Below are positions 37,016 to 45,413 of a stretch of DNA of 64,000 nucleotides, piece by piece. Numbering within the stretch: position 1 is the first letter of the stretch; each line of letters begins with the position of its first letter. Origin of the DNA: Paramagnetospirillum magnetotacticum MS-1 (GTDB lineage: Bacteria; Pseudomonadota; Alphaproteobacteria; Rhodospirillales; Magnetospirillaceae); NCBI RefSeq assembly GCF_000829825.1, contig NZ_JXSL01000030.1:875501-939500 (forward strand), written 5' to 3'. The position numbers were made by a program, and so were the translations under genes. The notes below the pieces were generated by a model, which saw only the letters and a program-made list of their open reading frames with translations, was not told where the DNA came from and searched no databases.

Positions 37016-38215
37016 TTAACCCCCCAAAATGGCCGCAAGGCGGGCCAGCGCCGCCTCGGTGGTGGCCAGATCATGGACCAGGGCAACGCGGATGAACCGG
37101 CTGCCCGGATTGCCCTCTTCGGAATCCTCGGCCGCCAGATAGGCGCCGGGCAGGACCCGCATATCGCCCTCTCGCCACAGCTTGACCGCCGCCGCCTCGC
37201 CGTCGCCCACATCCAGCCACAGGAAAAAGCCGCCAGCCGGGCGGTAAAAACCGAAACGCTGGCCAAGGATACGCTCGGCCACATCCAGCTTGGCGCGGTA
37301 AAGATCGCCGCTCTCCCTCACATGGGCTTCGTCGCGCCACAAAGCGGCGGCAACGGCGGCGATGGGCAGCGGCGTGGCGGCCCCGCCATAGGAGCGCAGG
37401 CGGGCAAAGGCGTGGATGACCTTTTCATCCCCGACCACGATCCCAGAGCGCAGCCCAGGCACGCTTGACCGTTTCGATAGTGAATTGAACATCAAGACAT
37501 TGCCGAGCCCCTCGCCCAGGGCGGCGCAGATGGACAGAACTCCGGGCGGCGGTGCCTTGTCCCAGATCTCGGAATAGCACTCGTCCACCGCCAGGACGAA
37601 ACCGTGGCGCCGTGCGGTCTGAACCTGACGCTCCAGCAGAGCGGCATCGGCCACCGAGCCTTGGGGATTGGCCGGACTGCACACATAGGCCAGGGCGGTG
37701 CGGTCCAGGATATCGGGGGGCAGAGTGGAAAAGTCGGGCTGGCTGGCCGGGCCATCGGCGCCGGGCACGAAGACGGGATCGGCGCCCGCCATCACCGCCG
37801 CACCGGCATAGACCTGATAGAAGGGATTGGGCAGCAGCACCAGGGGCCGTTGGCCGCCACGGTCGCCGCACACGGTCTGGGCGATCAGATACAGGGCCTC
37901 GCGGGTGCCAGCCACTGGCAGGACCGCCTTTTCCGGATCGATCAACCCTTGGGGCAGGCCGTAACGGCGCCCGGCCCAGTCCGCCACCGCTTGGCGCAGT
38001 TCGGCCGGGCCGTTGGCCGGGGGATATTTGCCCCACAGCGAGGCATTGGCCGCCAGGACCTCGGCCACCAGGGCGGGCGGGCGGTGCTGGGGCTCGCCGA
38101 TGGACATGACGATGGAATCGGGCCGGGCGGGACCGCCCAGCAGCTTGGCCAAACGGGCGAAGGGATAGTCGGGCAGACCGTCGAGACGGGCGTCGAGATG
38201 GGGAGCGATGGTCAT
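37016..38215 (-). CDS. Class I/II aminotransferase, DapC-like
   Basis: A 399-residue PLP aminotransferase of fold type I. The lysine that binds PLP is Lys248 in [15 protein letters not shown], and the substrate-carboxylate arginine is in [11 protein letters not shown] near the end. [27 protein letters not shown] and [15 protein letters not shown] match the alphaproteobacterial family annotated as succinyldiaminopimelate transaminase (lysine and peptidoglycan synthesis). Location before ftsK recurs in relatives. Exact substrate is inferred. Confidence 0.85.
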   Translation of the reverse strand: MTIAPHLDARLDGLPDYPFARLAKLLGGPARPDSIVMSIGEPQHRPPALVAEVLAANASLWGKYPPANGPAELRQAVADWAGRRYGLPQGLIDPEKAVLPVAGTREALYLIAQTVCGDRGGQRPLVLLPNPFYQVYAGAAVMAGADPVFVPGADGPASQPDFSTLPPDILDRTALAYVCSPANPQGSVADAALLERQVQTARRHGFVLAVDECYSEIWDKAPPPGVLSICAALGEGLGNVLMFNSLSKRSSVPGLRSGIVVGDEKVIHAFARLRSYGGAATPLPIAAVAAALWRDEAHVRESGDLYRAKLDVAERILGQRFGFYRPAGGFFLWLDVGDGEAAAVKLWREGDMRVLPGAYLAAEDSEEGNPGSRFIRVALVHDLATTEAALARLAAILGG

Positions 38216-38305
38216 GTCTTTTGCGCGGGCCGAGGCAAACGTTGGCAGAACATTGGAGTATTACCCTATTCCCCGCTCTCGCCCCAGGGGGAAGTTGAAC
38301 CGCGC

Positions 38306-38378
38306 CGCTTATGCCGCAGGGCGGAGCCCACAAGAAACTTTCGTTGGCCCGACATCCGCGCCCGGCGACTGAGGGACA
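38306..38378 (+). repeat. Structured repeat family A, copy 3 (degenerate)
   Basis: This copy keeps the CCGCTTATGCCGC core and the full tail CCCGGCGACTGAGGGACA (38361-38378), but the stem-2 arms no longer pair (GCCGC against GCCGC) and stem 3 is weak. It lies 32 bases before copy 4 in the same orientation, so it looks like an older, decayed tandem duplicate. Confidence 0.65.
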
Positions 38379-38410
38379 AGAACAATCCACCGGCCTGCCC
38401 AGGGCCGGTT

Positions 38411-38486
38411 AGGCCCAAGGGGCCGCGCGGCTTATGCCGCGAGAGCCAAGGGTTTCGCCGGAAACCCGCCCGGCGACTGAGGGACA
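38411..38486 (+). repeat. Structured repeat family A, copy 4
   Basis: Stem 1 GGCCC/GGGCC (38412-38424), stem 2 CGCGGC/GCCGCG with TTAT loop (38426-38441), stem 3 GGGTTTC/GAAACCC (38450-38467), then the tail CCCGGCGACTGAGGGACA (38469-38486). All pairs are perfect although the stem-3 sequence is unrelated to that of other copies. Confidence 0.8.
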
Positions 38487-38496
38487 CATAAAAGAA

Positions 38497-38522
38497 AAGA
38501 GCGCCGGGTTTCCCCGACGCTC
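38497..38522 (-). terminator. Rho-independent terminator of amtB
   Basis: On the minus strand GAGCGTCGGG pairs with CCCGGCGCTC (one mismatch), followed by TTTTCTTTTATG. It lies about 45 bases after the amtB stop. Confidence 0.7.
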
Positions 38523-38567
38523 TCCTCAACCTCTCTCCCGCGGCGACGGGTCGAGGCCTTTTTAAGA

Positions 38568-39917
38568 TCAGTGGACGGTTTCGCCGTGCAGGGCGATGTC
38601 CAGACCTTCACGCTCTTCCTCGGCGGTGACCCGCAGACCCATGACCATGTCGATGGCCTTGAGCAGGATGAACGACACCACGGCGGTGTAGACCAGGGTG
38701 GTCAGCACGCCATAGACCTGGGTCATGACCTGAGCGCCGTTGCCTTCCAGCAGACCGGCGGTGCCGCCGATCTTCTCGACCGCGAAGACACCGGTCAGGA
38801 TGGCGCCGATGATGCCGCCGATACCGTGCACGCCGAAGGCGTCCAGGGAGTCGTCGTACTTCAGGGCATGCTTGAGGCCAGTGGCGCCCCAGTAGCAGAG
38901 CACGCCAGCAACCAGGCCGATGACCAGGGCGCCCTTGACGTCCACGAAGCCGGAAGCGGGAGTGATGGCGACCAGACCGGCCACGGCACCCGAGATGATG
39001 CCCAGAGCGGAGGGCTTCTTGCGCAGCACCCACTCGGCCAGCATCCAGGAGACGGCGGCGGCGGCGGCACCCACCTGGGTCACGGCCATGGCCATGCCCG
39101 CACGGCCATCGGCGGCCACGGCGGAACCGGCGTTGAAGCCGAACCAGCCCACCCACAGCAGCGAGGCGCCGATGATGGACAGCGACAGGTTATGGGGAGC
39201 CATGTTGTCGGTGCCATAGCCCTTGCGCGGCCCCAGGATCAAGCAGGCGACCAGACCGGCGATACCGGCATTGATGTGCACCACGGTGCCGCCAGCGAAG
39301 TCGAGCACGCCCAGCTTGGCCAGGAAACCAACGGCGCCACCCTTCTCGTCGAGCATCCACACCCAATGGCAGATGGGCGCGTAGACGACCAGCAGCCACA
39401 GGCTCATGAACACCAGCATGGAGGAGAACTTCATGCGGTCGGCGAAAGCGCCGGTGATCAGGGCCGGGGTGATGATGGCAAAGGTCATCTGGAACATCAT
39501 GAACACCGATTCGGGAACCGGGTTCGGCAGGGCCAGGGCGGCCTTGTCCAGACCGTTCAGCAGAAAGCGGTCCAGACCGCCGATGAACGGACCCTCGCCG
39601 GTGAAGGCCAGGGAGTAACCGATGATCACCCACAGCAGGGTGACGACGCAGGTGATGGCGAAGCTCTGCATCATGGTGCCCAGCACGTTCTTCTTGCGAA
39701 CCATGCCAGCATAGAACAGGGCCAGGCCGGGGATGGTCATCATCAGCACCAGGGCGGTGGAGGTGAGCATCCAGGCGGTGGCGCCGGTATCGAGCACCAC
39801 CGGAGCGGCCGCGGCGGCCGGAGCGGCGGCCTCTTCAGCACCCGCCACCGAGGCGAGAAGCGTAAGGCCGAGCGCGGGGCCTACGCTTAACAGAACGGAC
39901 TTCAAACGATTGCTCAT
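38568..39917 (-). CDS. amtB: Ammonium transporter AmtB
   Basis: A 449-residue Amt/Rh channel. A signal peptide (about 1-27) and a short Ala-rich segment precede eleven membrane helices. Family blocks are intact: FYAGMVRKKNVLGTMMQSF, FAFADRMKFSS-type segment after helix 4, HINAGIAGLVACLILG with the first pore histidine, WVGWFGFNAGSA, and DDSLDAFGVHGIGGIIGAIL with the second pore histidine. It conducts NH3/NH4+ and is blocked by GlnK. Unlike the usual tight glnK-amtB pair, 404 bases with a terminator separate it from glnK, and a sigma-54-type promoter lies about 80 bases upstream. Confidence 0.95.
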   Translation of the reverse strand: MSNRLKSVLLSVGPALGLTLLASVAGAEEAAAPAAAAAPVVLDTGATAWMLTSTALVLMMTIPGLALFYAGMVRKKNVLGTMMQSFAITCVVTLLWVIIGYSLAFTGEGPFIGGLDRFLLNGLDKAALALPNPVPESVFMMFQMTFAIITPALITGAFADRMKFSSMLVFMSLWLLVVYAPICHWVWMLDEKGGAVGFLAKLGVLDFAGGTVVHINAGIAGLVACLILGPRKGYGTDNMAPHNLSLSIIGASLLWVGWFGFNAGSAVAADGRAGMAMAVTQVGAAAAAVSWMLAEWVLRKKPSALGIISGAVAGLVAITPASGFVDVKGALVIGLVAGVLCYWGATGLKHALKYDDSLDAFGVHGIGGIIGAILTGVFAVEKIGGTAGLLEGNGAQVMTQVYGVLTTLVYTAVVSFILLKAIDMVMGLRVTAEEEREGLDIALHGETVH

Positions 39918-39995
39918 GTTTACCCCCGAAGCGGCTCAGCGAATGAATGTGACCGGCCATTTATGATCCTCGGCACGATCGGCTGCCTGTTCATT

Positions 39996-40012
39996 AACAA
40001 GAACCGTGCCAA
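39996..40012 (-). promoter_or_regulatory. Sigma-54 (-24/-12) promoter of amtB
   Basis: On the minus strand TTGGCACGGTTCTTGTT matches the consensus TGGCACG-N4-TTGCW with one change in the -12 element, in correct spacing, about 80 bases before the amtB start codon. This predicts NtrC-dependent expression when nitrogen is limiting, as known for amtB. Confidence 0.75.
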
Positions 40013-40200
40013 GTGCCGCAAAGGCGCGGATTTACGCGATTCCCTTTTCCAGGGAGCAAGGATGATCCTCGGATGGCCGTCGCCATGATGAAGTTTTGGG
40101 CAGCAAAATCAGGGCATGGTCAAATTTTGTGCTGGGCCAATATTGTGCCGGAAATACTCCTATCGCCGAAGAATCGCCAGGTGAAGGACGTGAAAACGGA

Positions 40201-40236
40201 CAAAACAAAAGCCCGGAAGACCTTGGTCTTCCGGGC
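40201..40236 (-). terminator. Rho-independent terminator of glnK
   Basis: On the minus strand GCCCGGAAGAC pairs with GTCTTCCGGGC (11 bp, four-base loop) and is followed by TTTTGTTTTG, a textbook intrinsic terminator located 86 bases after the glnK stop. Confidence 0.88.
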
Positions 40237-40272
40237 TTGAGGGCTTGCACCGCTGGCGGCGGATCCCCTGAT

Positions 40273-40299
40273 CCAGACGCTTGGAACCCAAGCGTCTGG
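40273..40299 (-). other. Strong 12-bp hairpin just after glnK
   Basis: CCAGACGCTTGG and CCAAGCGTCTGG pair perfectly around a three-base loop 23 bases after the glnK stop. It has no U-run, so it probably stabilises the glnK mRNA 3' end or blocks exonucleases rather than terminating transcription. Confidence 0.6.
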
Positions 40300-40321
40300 G
40301 GAGGATCGCCCAAGCAGAATG

Positions 40322-40990
<669 letters not shown>

Positions 40991-42214
40991 ATGAACAGCC
41001 CTTCCCCCCTGCGCGTCGATGTCTTGATCAATGGTGGCGGCCCGGTCGGCGCTCTGCTGGCCACGCTTCTGGGCCGGGTCGGAATCCGCGTGGCGGTGAT
41101 CGAGACGGCCCCGCCCGAGATTCTCGCCCGCCCCGGTTCGGATGCCAGGGCCATCGCCATCGCCTATACGGCGCGCAAGGTCATCGCCGCCACCGGGGCC
41201 TGGGAGGGTATGAAGGACGAGGCGGGCGAAATCCTTGAGATCCGCGTCACCGACGACGGTTCGCCCCTGTTCTTGCACTATGACCACCAGGATATCGGCG
41301 ACGAGCCCCTGGGCTGGATCGTCCCCAATCCCGCCATCCGCCGCGAATTGCTGGGTGCCCTGGCGCGGGTGCCGGATGTTACCTTGCTGGCGCCTGCCCG
41401 ATTGAAGCGGCTCGAGCGCCTGCCCCACCGGGTCGAGGCGGAACTGGAAGACGGCCGCGTCATCCACGCCGCCCTGGCGGTGGCCGCCGACGGGCGCGGC
41501 TCGGTCCTGCGGCAACAGGCGGGCATCAAGGTGACGCGGCGCGACTACCATGAGAGCGGCATCGTCTGCATCATGGCGCATGAAAAGCCCCATCAGGGCA
41601 TTGCCCATGAGCGCTTCCTGCCCGCCGGACCCTTCGCCATCCTGCCCCTGGCGGGAAACCGCAGCGGCATCGTATGGACCGAGAGCAACCATGTGGCCGC
41701 CGCCATCTGCGCCCAGGATGACGAGGCCTTCCGCGCCGAGCTGGCCGCCAAAGTGGGCGGTTTCCTGGGCGAGATCCATGTCGAGGGTCCGCGCTTTCAC
41801 CACCCGCTCACCCTGCAATTCGCCGAAACCATGATCGACCACCGCCTCGCCCTGATCGGCGACGCCGCCCACGGCATGCACCCAATAGCCGGTCAAGGCA
41901 TGAATATGGGCATCCGCGACGTGGCCGCCCTGGCCGAGGTGATCGCCGATGCCCTGCGGCTCGGCCTCGATCCCGGCGGGCCGGACGTGCTGGAGCGCTA
42001 CCAGCGCTGGCGCCGCTTCGACACCATGCTGATGCTGGGCCTCACCGACGGGCTGGACAGGCTGTTCTCCAATGATGTGGAACTGCTGAAGCATGCGCGG
42101 CGCCTCGGCTTGGCGGGCGTCCACCAGCTGGGCCACACCAAGCGCTTCTTCATGCGCCACGCCATGGGCCTGGTGGGCGATCTGCCCCGCCTGATGAAAG
42201 GCGAGGCGCTGTAG
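40991..42214 (+). CDS. UbiH/UbiF/COQ6-family FAD-dependent hydroxylase
   Basis: A 407-residue flavoprotein monooxygenase of ubiquinone synthesis. It starts MNSPSPLRVDVLINGGGPVG, with the dinucleotide fold GGGPVGALLATLL at about 15-27 and the second FAD motif GDAAHGMHPIAGQGMNMGIRD near 289, both typical of the UbiH group. Which ring position it hydroxylates (C1, C5 or C6) cannot be told; alphaproteobacteria often use one broad enzyme (UbiL/UbiM type). It is convergent with ybaK, with a CACGAAGG inverted repeat between them. Confidence 0.88.
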   Translation: MNSPSPLRVDVLINGGGPVGALLATLLGRVGIRVAVIETAPPEILARPGSDARAIAIAYTARKVIAATGAWEGMKDEAGEILEIRVTDDGSPLFLHYDHQDIGDEPLGWIVPNPAIRRELLGALARVPDVTLLAPARLKRLERLPHRVEAELEDGRVIHAALAVAADGRGSVLRQQAGIKVTRRDYHESGIVCIMAHEKPHQGIAHERFLPAGPFAILPLAGNRSGIVWTESNHVAAAICAQDDEAFRAELAAKVGGFLGEIHVEGPRFHHPLTLQFAETMIDHRLALIGDAAHGMHPIAGQGMNMGIRDVAALAEVIADALRLGLDPGGPDVLERYQRWRRFDTMLMLGLTDGLDRLFSNDVELLKHARRLGLAGVHQLGHTKRFFMRHAMGLVGDLPRLMKGEAL

Positions 42215-42235
42215 ATCGGCGGCATCACGCCGAAT

Positions 42236-42325
42236 TTCACCACGAAGGCTCGAAGGCACGAAGGCTCGCGAAGAAAGGCCTTCCTCCTTCCCTTACCTTC
42301 TTTTGCTTCGTGCCTTCGTGGTGAA
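42236..42325. repeat. CACGAAGG inverted repeat, copy 2
   Basis: The left arm TTCACCACGAAGGC (42236-42249) and a following CGAAGGCACGAAGG are mirrored by CTTCGTGCCTTCGTGGTGAA (42306-42325). It fills the gap between convergent genes, where it could fold into a long hairpin and act as a terminator for both. Same arms as at 34507-34581. Confidence 0.8.
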
Positions 42326-42343
42326 TCGAATTCCAGAGGCGCA

Positions 42344-42817
42344 TCACGCCACCACGGCGGCAGCCTTGGCGCCCAGGGCCTTCAGGGCATCGGCGGGAGC
42401 CAGCTTGACCTGCAAGCCCCGCTGGCCGCCATTGATGAACACTTGGGGATGGGCCAGGGCGGCTTGTTCCATCACAGTGGGAACGGCGCGCTTCTGGCCG
42501 AAGGGCGAGATGCCGCCCACCACGAAGCCGGTCAGGCGCTCGGCATCGGCGGGTTTCATCATCTGGGCCGATTTGGCCGCCAGGGCGGCGGCCAGTTTCT
42601 TCATGGAGACCTCGCAATCGGAGGGCACCACCACGCAGGCGGGCTTGGAATCGGCCAGGACCATCAGGGTCTTCAGCACCATGGAAGGGCTGACGCCCAG
42701 GGACTGGGCAGCCTGCATGCCTATTTTGTCGGCATCCGGATCATAGGCATAGGTGCATGTTTCATAGGCAACGCCTGCCTTGTCCAGGGCTTGGGTTGCC
42801 CGCGTCGTCTTGGACAT
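42344..42817 (-). CDS. ybaK: Cys-tRNA(Pro)/Cys-tRNA(Cys) deacylase YbaK
   Basis: A 157-residue trans-editing enzyme that hydrolyses mischarged Cys-tRNA(Pro). The family core is clear: VLKTLMVLADSKPACVVVPSD with the essential lysine (KTL), VSMKKLAAALAAKSAQMM, TGFVVGGISPFGQKRAVPTVM (GGISP motif) and VFINGGQRGLQVKL. Length and order match YbaK/EbsC. Five bases separate it from the upstream DUF971 gene. Confidence 0.93.
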   Translation of the reverse strand: MSKTTRATQALDKAGVAYETCTYAYDPDADKIGMQAAQSLGVSPSMVLKTLMVLADSKPACVVVPSDCEVSMKKLAAALAAKSAQMMKPADAERLTGFVVGGISPFGQKRAVPTVMEQAALAHPQVFINGGQRGLQVKLAPADALKALGAKAAAVVA

Positions 42818-42822
42818 GGTGG

Positions 42823-43275
42823 TCAGCTACAGCCGCAGCCGCCCGACTTGGCCCCGCCACCGCCGCCGCAACCATGGGCCTTGGGGGCCGGAGCCTTGGT
42901 CAGAGCCGGGTCGCGCGACAGGCCCAGGGCTTCCAACTCGGCGAGATAATCGGCCCAGATGGCGTCCTGGTTGGCGCCCAGGCCATAGAGGTAGTCCCAT
43001 GAATAGATGCCGCTGTCATGCAGATCGTCGAAGACCAGCTTGATGGCGTAATTGCCCACCGGCTCGACGCCGATGATTCCCACATGCATGCGGCCCGAGA
43101 CCACCTGTCTTTGGTCGGGAGAGTGACCCTGAACCTCGGCCGAGGGGCTTTCCACCCGCAGCAATTCGGCGGGAAGGACGAAGGTCTTGCCGTCGGAGAA
43201 GGCGACGCGCAGCGTACGGGCCGCCTTGTCCACCTTGATCTCCTCGGGCCAGGGCCGCTCGGCGGGCAGGCTCAT
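42823..43275 (-). CDS. DUF971-domain protein with Cys/Gly-rich tail
   Basis: A 150-residue protein. Residues about 10-100 are a DUF971 (GBBH-like N-terminal) domain: [29 protein letters not shown] and [19 protein letters not shown]. This domain occurs alone or fused to ApbC/Mrp and to gamma-butyrobetaine hydroxylase and may bind iron-sulphur clusters or zinc. The tail [15 protein letters not shown] adds four cysteines, so metal binding is likely. It overlaps Trm112 by four bases. Confidence 0.85.
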   Translation of the reverse strand: MSLPAERPWPEEIKVDKAARTLRVAFSDGKTFVLPAELLRVESPSAEVQGHSPDQRQVVSGRMHVGIIGVEPVGNYAIKLVFDDLHDSGIYSWDYLYGLGANQDAIWADYLAELEALGLSRDPALTKAPAPKAHGCGGGGGAKSGGCGCS

Positions 43276-43469
43276 GACCGGTCTCCCTCGATGGAGCGGG
43301 CCTCGTCCGCCAGCATGATGGGAATGCCGTCGCGGATGGGATAGGCCAGACCGCCCTTGTCGTCCACCAACTCCTGGGCGGCCGCGTCATAGCGCAAGGG
43401 TGCGTGGGTGCCGGGCGCCACCAGGATGTCCAGCAGCTTGGTATCGAAGGCCGAAACACGCTCGGGCAT
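43272..43469 (-). CDS. Trm112-family protein
   Basis: A 65-residue member of the Trm112/YcaR family, small activators of methyltransferases. Visible are [38 protein letters not shown] and the end DEARSI. The zinc cysteines of eukaryotic Trm112 are absent, as in many bacterial members. It starts 12 bases after the LON-domain gene and overlaps the DUF971 gene. Confidence 0.85.
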   Translation of the reverse strand: MPERVSAFDTKLLDILVAPGTHAPLRYDAAAQELVDDKGGLAYPIRDGIPIMLADEARSIEGDRS

Positions 43470-43481
43470 GGAAAACCACTC

Positions 43482-44141
43482 CTAGTGAATGGAGGAACCG
43501 CCGGTTTCGTTCAGCAATTCCCGTTGTATCAAGCCAGTCATCAGCTGACAGCGCTCGGCATGACTGGCCGCTTCGAGCAGGGCCTGCTTCTCGGCCGGAG
43601 CAAAGGGGCAGGCCATGGCCAGACGCACTGTGAGATCGGCGTCGTCGGCCTTTTCCAATTGGGCAATGTCGGCGCTCATGCCAAGCCCCCCCAGATAGGC
43701 GCGAACGATGGACAACAGACCCCGGCGGTCCACCGGGCCGCAATCACTGCCATCCAGATCGGCGCTAAAGGGCGTGTAATCGGCCCTGACCCGGCGATAC
43801 CCGGCGCGGCCTTCCATCTCGCCCGACAGGCGGAAGCGGCAAACACCCGCGGCGGTGATCAGGTAGCGGCCATCGCCGGTTTCGCCGAAAGCGGTGATCC
43901 GTCCCAGGCACCCGACATCGTAGAGCCCCTTGACCGTTCCGCTCTTATCCCTCTCATCCCTGGGCTGGACCAGGGCGAACATGCGGCCCATGCCCAGCGC
44001 ATCATCGACCATGGCCAGATAGCGCGGCTCGAACACCATGAACGGGCTGCTGCCCTTGGGCAGCAAGATGGCCCCCGACACCGCGAAGACCGGCAGGTCG
44101 CGGGGCAGATCGTCCATGCGCAGCTTGCGGTCGGATTGCAT
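43482..44141 (-). CDS. LON peptidase N-terminal-domain protein
   Basis: A 219-residue stand-alone substrate-binding (LAN) domain without ATPase or protease parts. The start at ATG 44141 (MQSDRKLRMDDLPRDLPVFA) is ten bases after the stop of the thioredoxin gene. LPVFAVSGAILLPKGSSPFMVFEPRYLAMVDDAL and VGCLGRITAFGETGDGRYLI are the family signature. Its role is unknown; the conserved CnoX-LON-Trm112 neighbourhood suggests protein quality control. Confidence 0.88.
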   Translation of the reverse strand: MQSDRKLRMDDLPRDLPVFAVSGAILLPKGSSPFMVFEPRYLAMVDDALGMGRMFALVQPRDERDKSGTVKGLYDVGCLGRITAFGETGDGRYLITAAGVCRFRLSGEMEGRAGYRRVRADYTPFSADLDGSDCGPVDRRGLLSIVRAYLGGLGMSADIAQLEKADDADLTVRLAMACPFAPAEKQALLEAASHAERCQLMTGLIQRELLNETGGSSIH

Positions 44142-44151
44142 GGCCAGGCGT

Positions 44152-45084
44152 TTAGGAAAACAGCAAGGTGGACAGCCGGGCGCGGCCCGACTTGGCCAGG
44201 GGATGGGCAAATCCCAGGACCTCGAAGATCTTGACCAGCTGCTTGCGCGCCGCGTCCTCGTTCCAGGCGCGGTCGCGCTTGAACAGGTCCAGAAGCTCGT
44301 CCACCGCCGCCTCGGTCTCGCCCCCGGCGTAATAGGCCAGGGCCAGGTCATAGCGCGCCTGATGATCGTCGGCATTGGCGGCCAGACGGCGGCGCAGCTC
44401 GGCGGCCTCGCCCACTCCACCGGCATGACGGGCCAGTTCCAGAGCGGTGGCCACGGCCATGATATCCGCATGCCGCGCGATTTCGGGAGCCAGCCGCTTC
44501 AGCATGGATTCCGCCTGCTCGGTCTGTCCCACCGCGATCAGGCAGCGCAGCAGCCCGGCCATGGCCGAAGCGTTGTCGGGGGCTTCTTGCAAAATCTGAT
44601 TGAAGATTCCGGCGGCGGTCTGGGGGTCGCCCTCTTCCAGCACCTGCCTGGCCTCGGCGATATAGTCGTCGATGGTCGGCCCGGCATTGCCACCGGCGAT
44701 CAGCTTCTTGACGAAGGACTTAAGCTGGCTTTCCGGCTGGGCGCCGGTGAAGGCGTCCACGGGTCGGCCGCCCTTGAAGGCATAGACGGTGGGAACCGAC
44801 TGGATGCGCAACTGCGCCGCCAGGTCCTGGTTCTTGTCCACATCCACCTTGACCATGCGCACCGCGCCCCGGGCCTCGCGCACCACCTTTTCCAGGGCGG
44901 GACCCAGAGTCTTGCAGGGGCCGCACCAGGTCGCCCAGAAATCGACGATCACCGGCACCTTCTGGGACATCTCGATGACATCGGCCACGAAGGTGGCGGT
45001 GGTGGTGTCCTTGATCAGTTCGCCCGGCACGCCCTGGGCGGCGCCGGGGGCTCCTTTGGCGCCGGAATTGAAGATCAGGTCCAT
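44152..45084 (-). CDS. cnoX: Thioredoxin-TPR chaperedoxin (CnoX/YbbN)
   Basis: A 310-residue protein: thioredoxin domain at about 25-135 with DFWATWCGPCKTLGPAL (Cys54 and Cys57) and cis-Pro in SVPTVYAF, followed by TPR-like helices to the C-terminus (QVLEEGDPQTAAGIFNQIL, LALAYYAGGETEAAVDELL). Escherichia coli CnoX lacks the catalytic cysteines whereas this protein has CGPC like Caulobacter CnoX, so it may be an active reductase that also passes clients to GroEL. Start MDLIFNSGAK at 45084; an upstream frame is less likely. Confidence 0.9.
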   Translation of the reverse strand: MDLIFNSGAKGAPGAAQGVPGELIKDTTTATFVADVIEMSQKVPVIVDFWATWCGPCKTLGPALEKVVREARGAVRMVKVDVDKNQDLAAQLRIQSVPTVYAFKGGRPVDAFTGAQPESQLKSFVKKLIAGGNAGPTIDDYIAEARQVLEEGDPQTAAGIFNQILQEAPDNASAMAGLLRCLIAVGQTEQAESMLKRLAPEIARHADIMAVATALELARHAGGVGEAAELRRRLAANADDHQARYDLALAYYAGGETEAAVDELLDLFKRDRAWNEDAARKQLVKIFEVLGFAHPLAKSGRARLSTLLFS

Positions 45085-45202
45085 GGCAGTTTCCGTCCCG
45101 ATGGTCGCGGTTTTGACCCGCAATAGATGGACCGTTGCCGCTTGTCTGGCAAGTCCAAACCCCACCGGAAAACGGTCGGGGAGAAACCATGCGAAAAAGT
45201 GC

Positions 45203-45230
45203 TTGCGTCGGCCAATTCTTTTCGTATTAT
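45203..45230 (+). promoter_or_regulatory. Sigma-70 promoter of tRNA-Gly
   Basis: TTGCGT (45203-45208) and TATTAT (45225-45230) are 16 bases apart, followed by a GC-rich discriminator CCGGGCCTCC. The predicted transcript would start near 45237, about 35 bases before the mature tRNA. Confidence 0.75.
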
Positions 45231-45272
45231 CCGGGCCTCCGCAGCCGAGAGGCAGCGGAAACGCCGATCAGA

Positions 45273-45347
45273 GCGGGCGTAGCTCAGGGGTAGAGCACAA
45301 CCTTGCCAAGGTTGGGGTCGAGGGTTCGAATCCCTTCGCCCGCTCCA
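45273..45347 (+). tRNA. tRNA-Gly (anticodon GCC)
   Basis: A 72-base cloverleaf plus encoded CCA. The acceptor arm GCGGGCG pairs with CGCCCGC; D arm AGCTCAGGGGTAGAGCA; anticodon stem CAACC/GGTTG around TTGCCAA, giving anticodon GCC; T arm GAGGG-TTCGAAT-CCCTT. A sigma-70 promoter lies upstream and an intrinsic terminator downstream, so it is its own unit. Confidence 0.97.
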
Positions 45348-45359
45348 ATCGGACCAGCC

Positions 45360-45389
45360 AAAAAGCCGCGGGAAACCGCGGCTTTTTGC
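45360..45389 (+). terminator. Bidirectional terminator between tRNA-Gly and hydroxylase gene
   Basis: GCCGCGG and CCGCGGC pair around a GAAA tetraloop, flanked by AAAAA on the left and TTTTTGCTTTT on the right. It can end the tRNA transcript and, read the other way, that of the convergent minus-strand gene. Confidence 0.92.
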
Positions 45390-45413
45390 TTTTCCCGGCC
45401 AACGACGAAATGC

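Larger units (their letters stand above)
38216..38567. other. Intergenic region between amtB and the aminotransferase gene
   Basis: 352 bases. From the amtB side it holds the amtB terminator (38497-38522), repeat family A copies 4 and 3 (38411-38486 and 38306-38378), a separate 7-bp hairpin ACCGGCC/GGCCGGT (38389-38409), and about 90 bases without structure ahead of the aminotransferase start. An open frame on the minus strand through the repeats encodes a repetitive SRRAG/RGPLG-type peptide and is not a gene. Confidence 0.7.
39918..40321. other. Regulatory gap between glnK and amtB
   Basis: 404 bases. In transcription order (minus strand) it holds a 12-bp hairpin (40273-40299), the glnK terminator (40201-40236), about 190 bases with an imperfect CAGCAAAAT/ATTTTGTGCTG inverted repeat (about 40099-40135) that could be an activator site, and the sigma-54-type promoter at 39996-40012. 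No credible gene is present. Confidence 0.7.

Noticed and set aside
38266..38529. An 87-codon minus-strand frame rich in SRRAG and RGPLG
   Set aside because: It is simply the translation of two copies of repeat family A plus the amtB terminator; such peptides appear wherever the repeat occurs.
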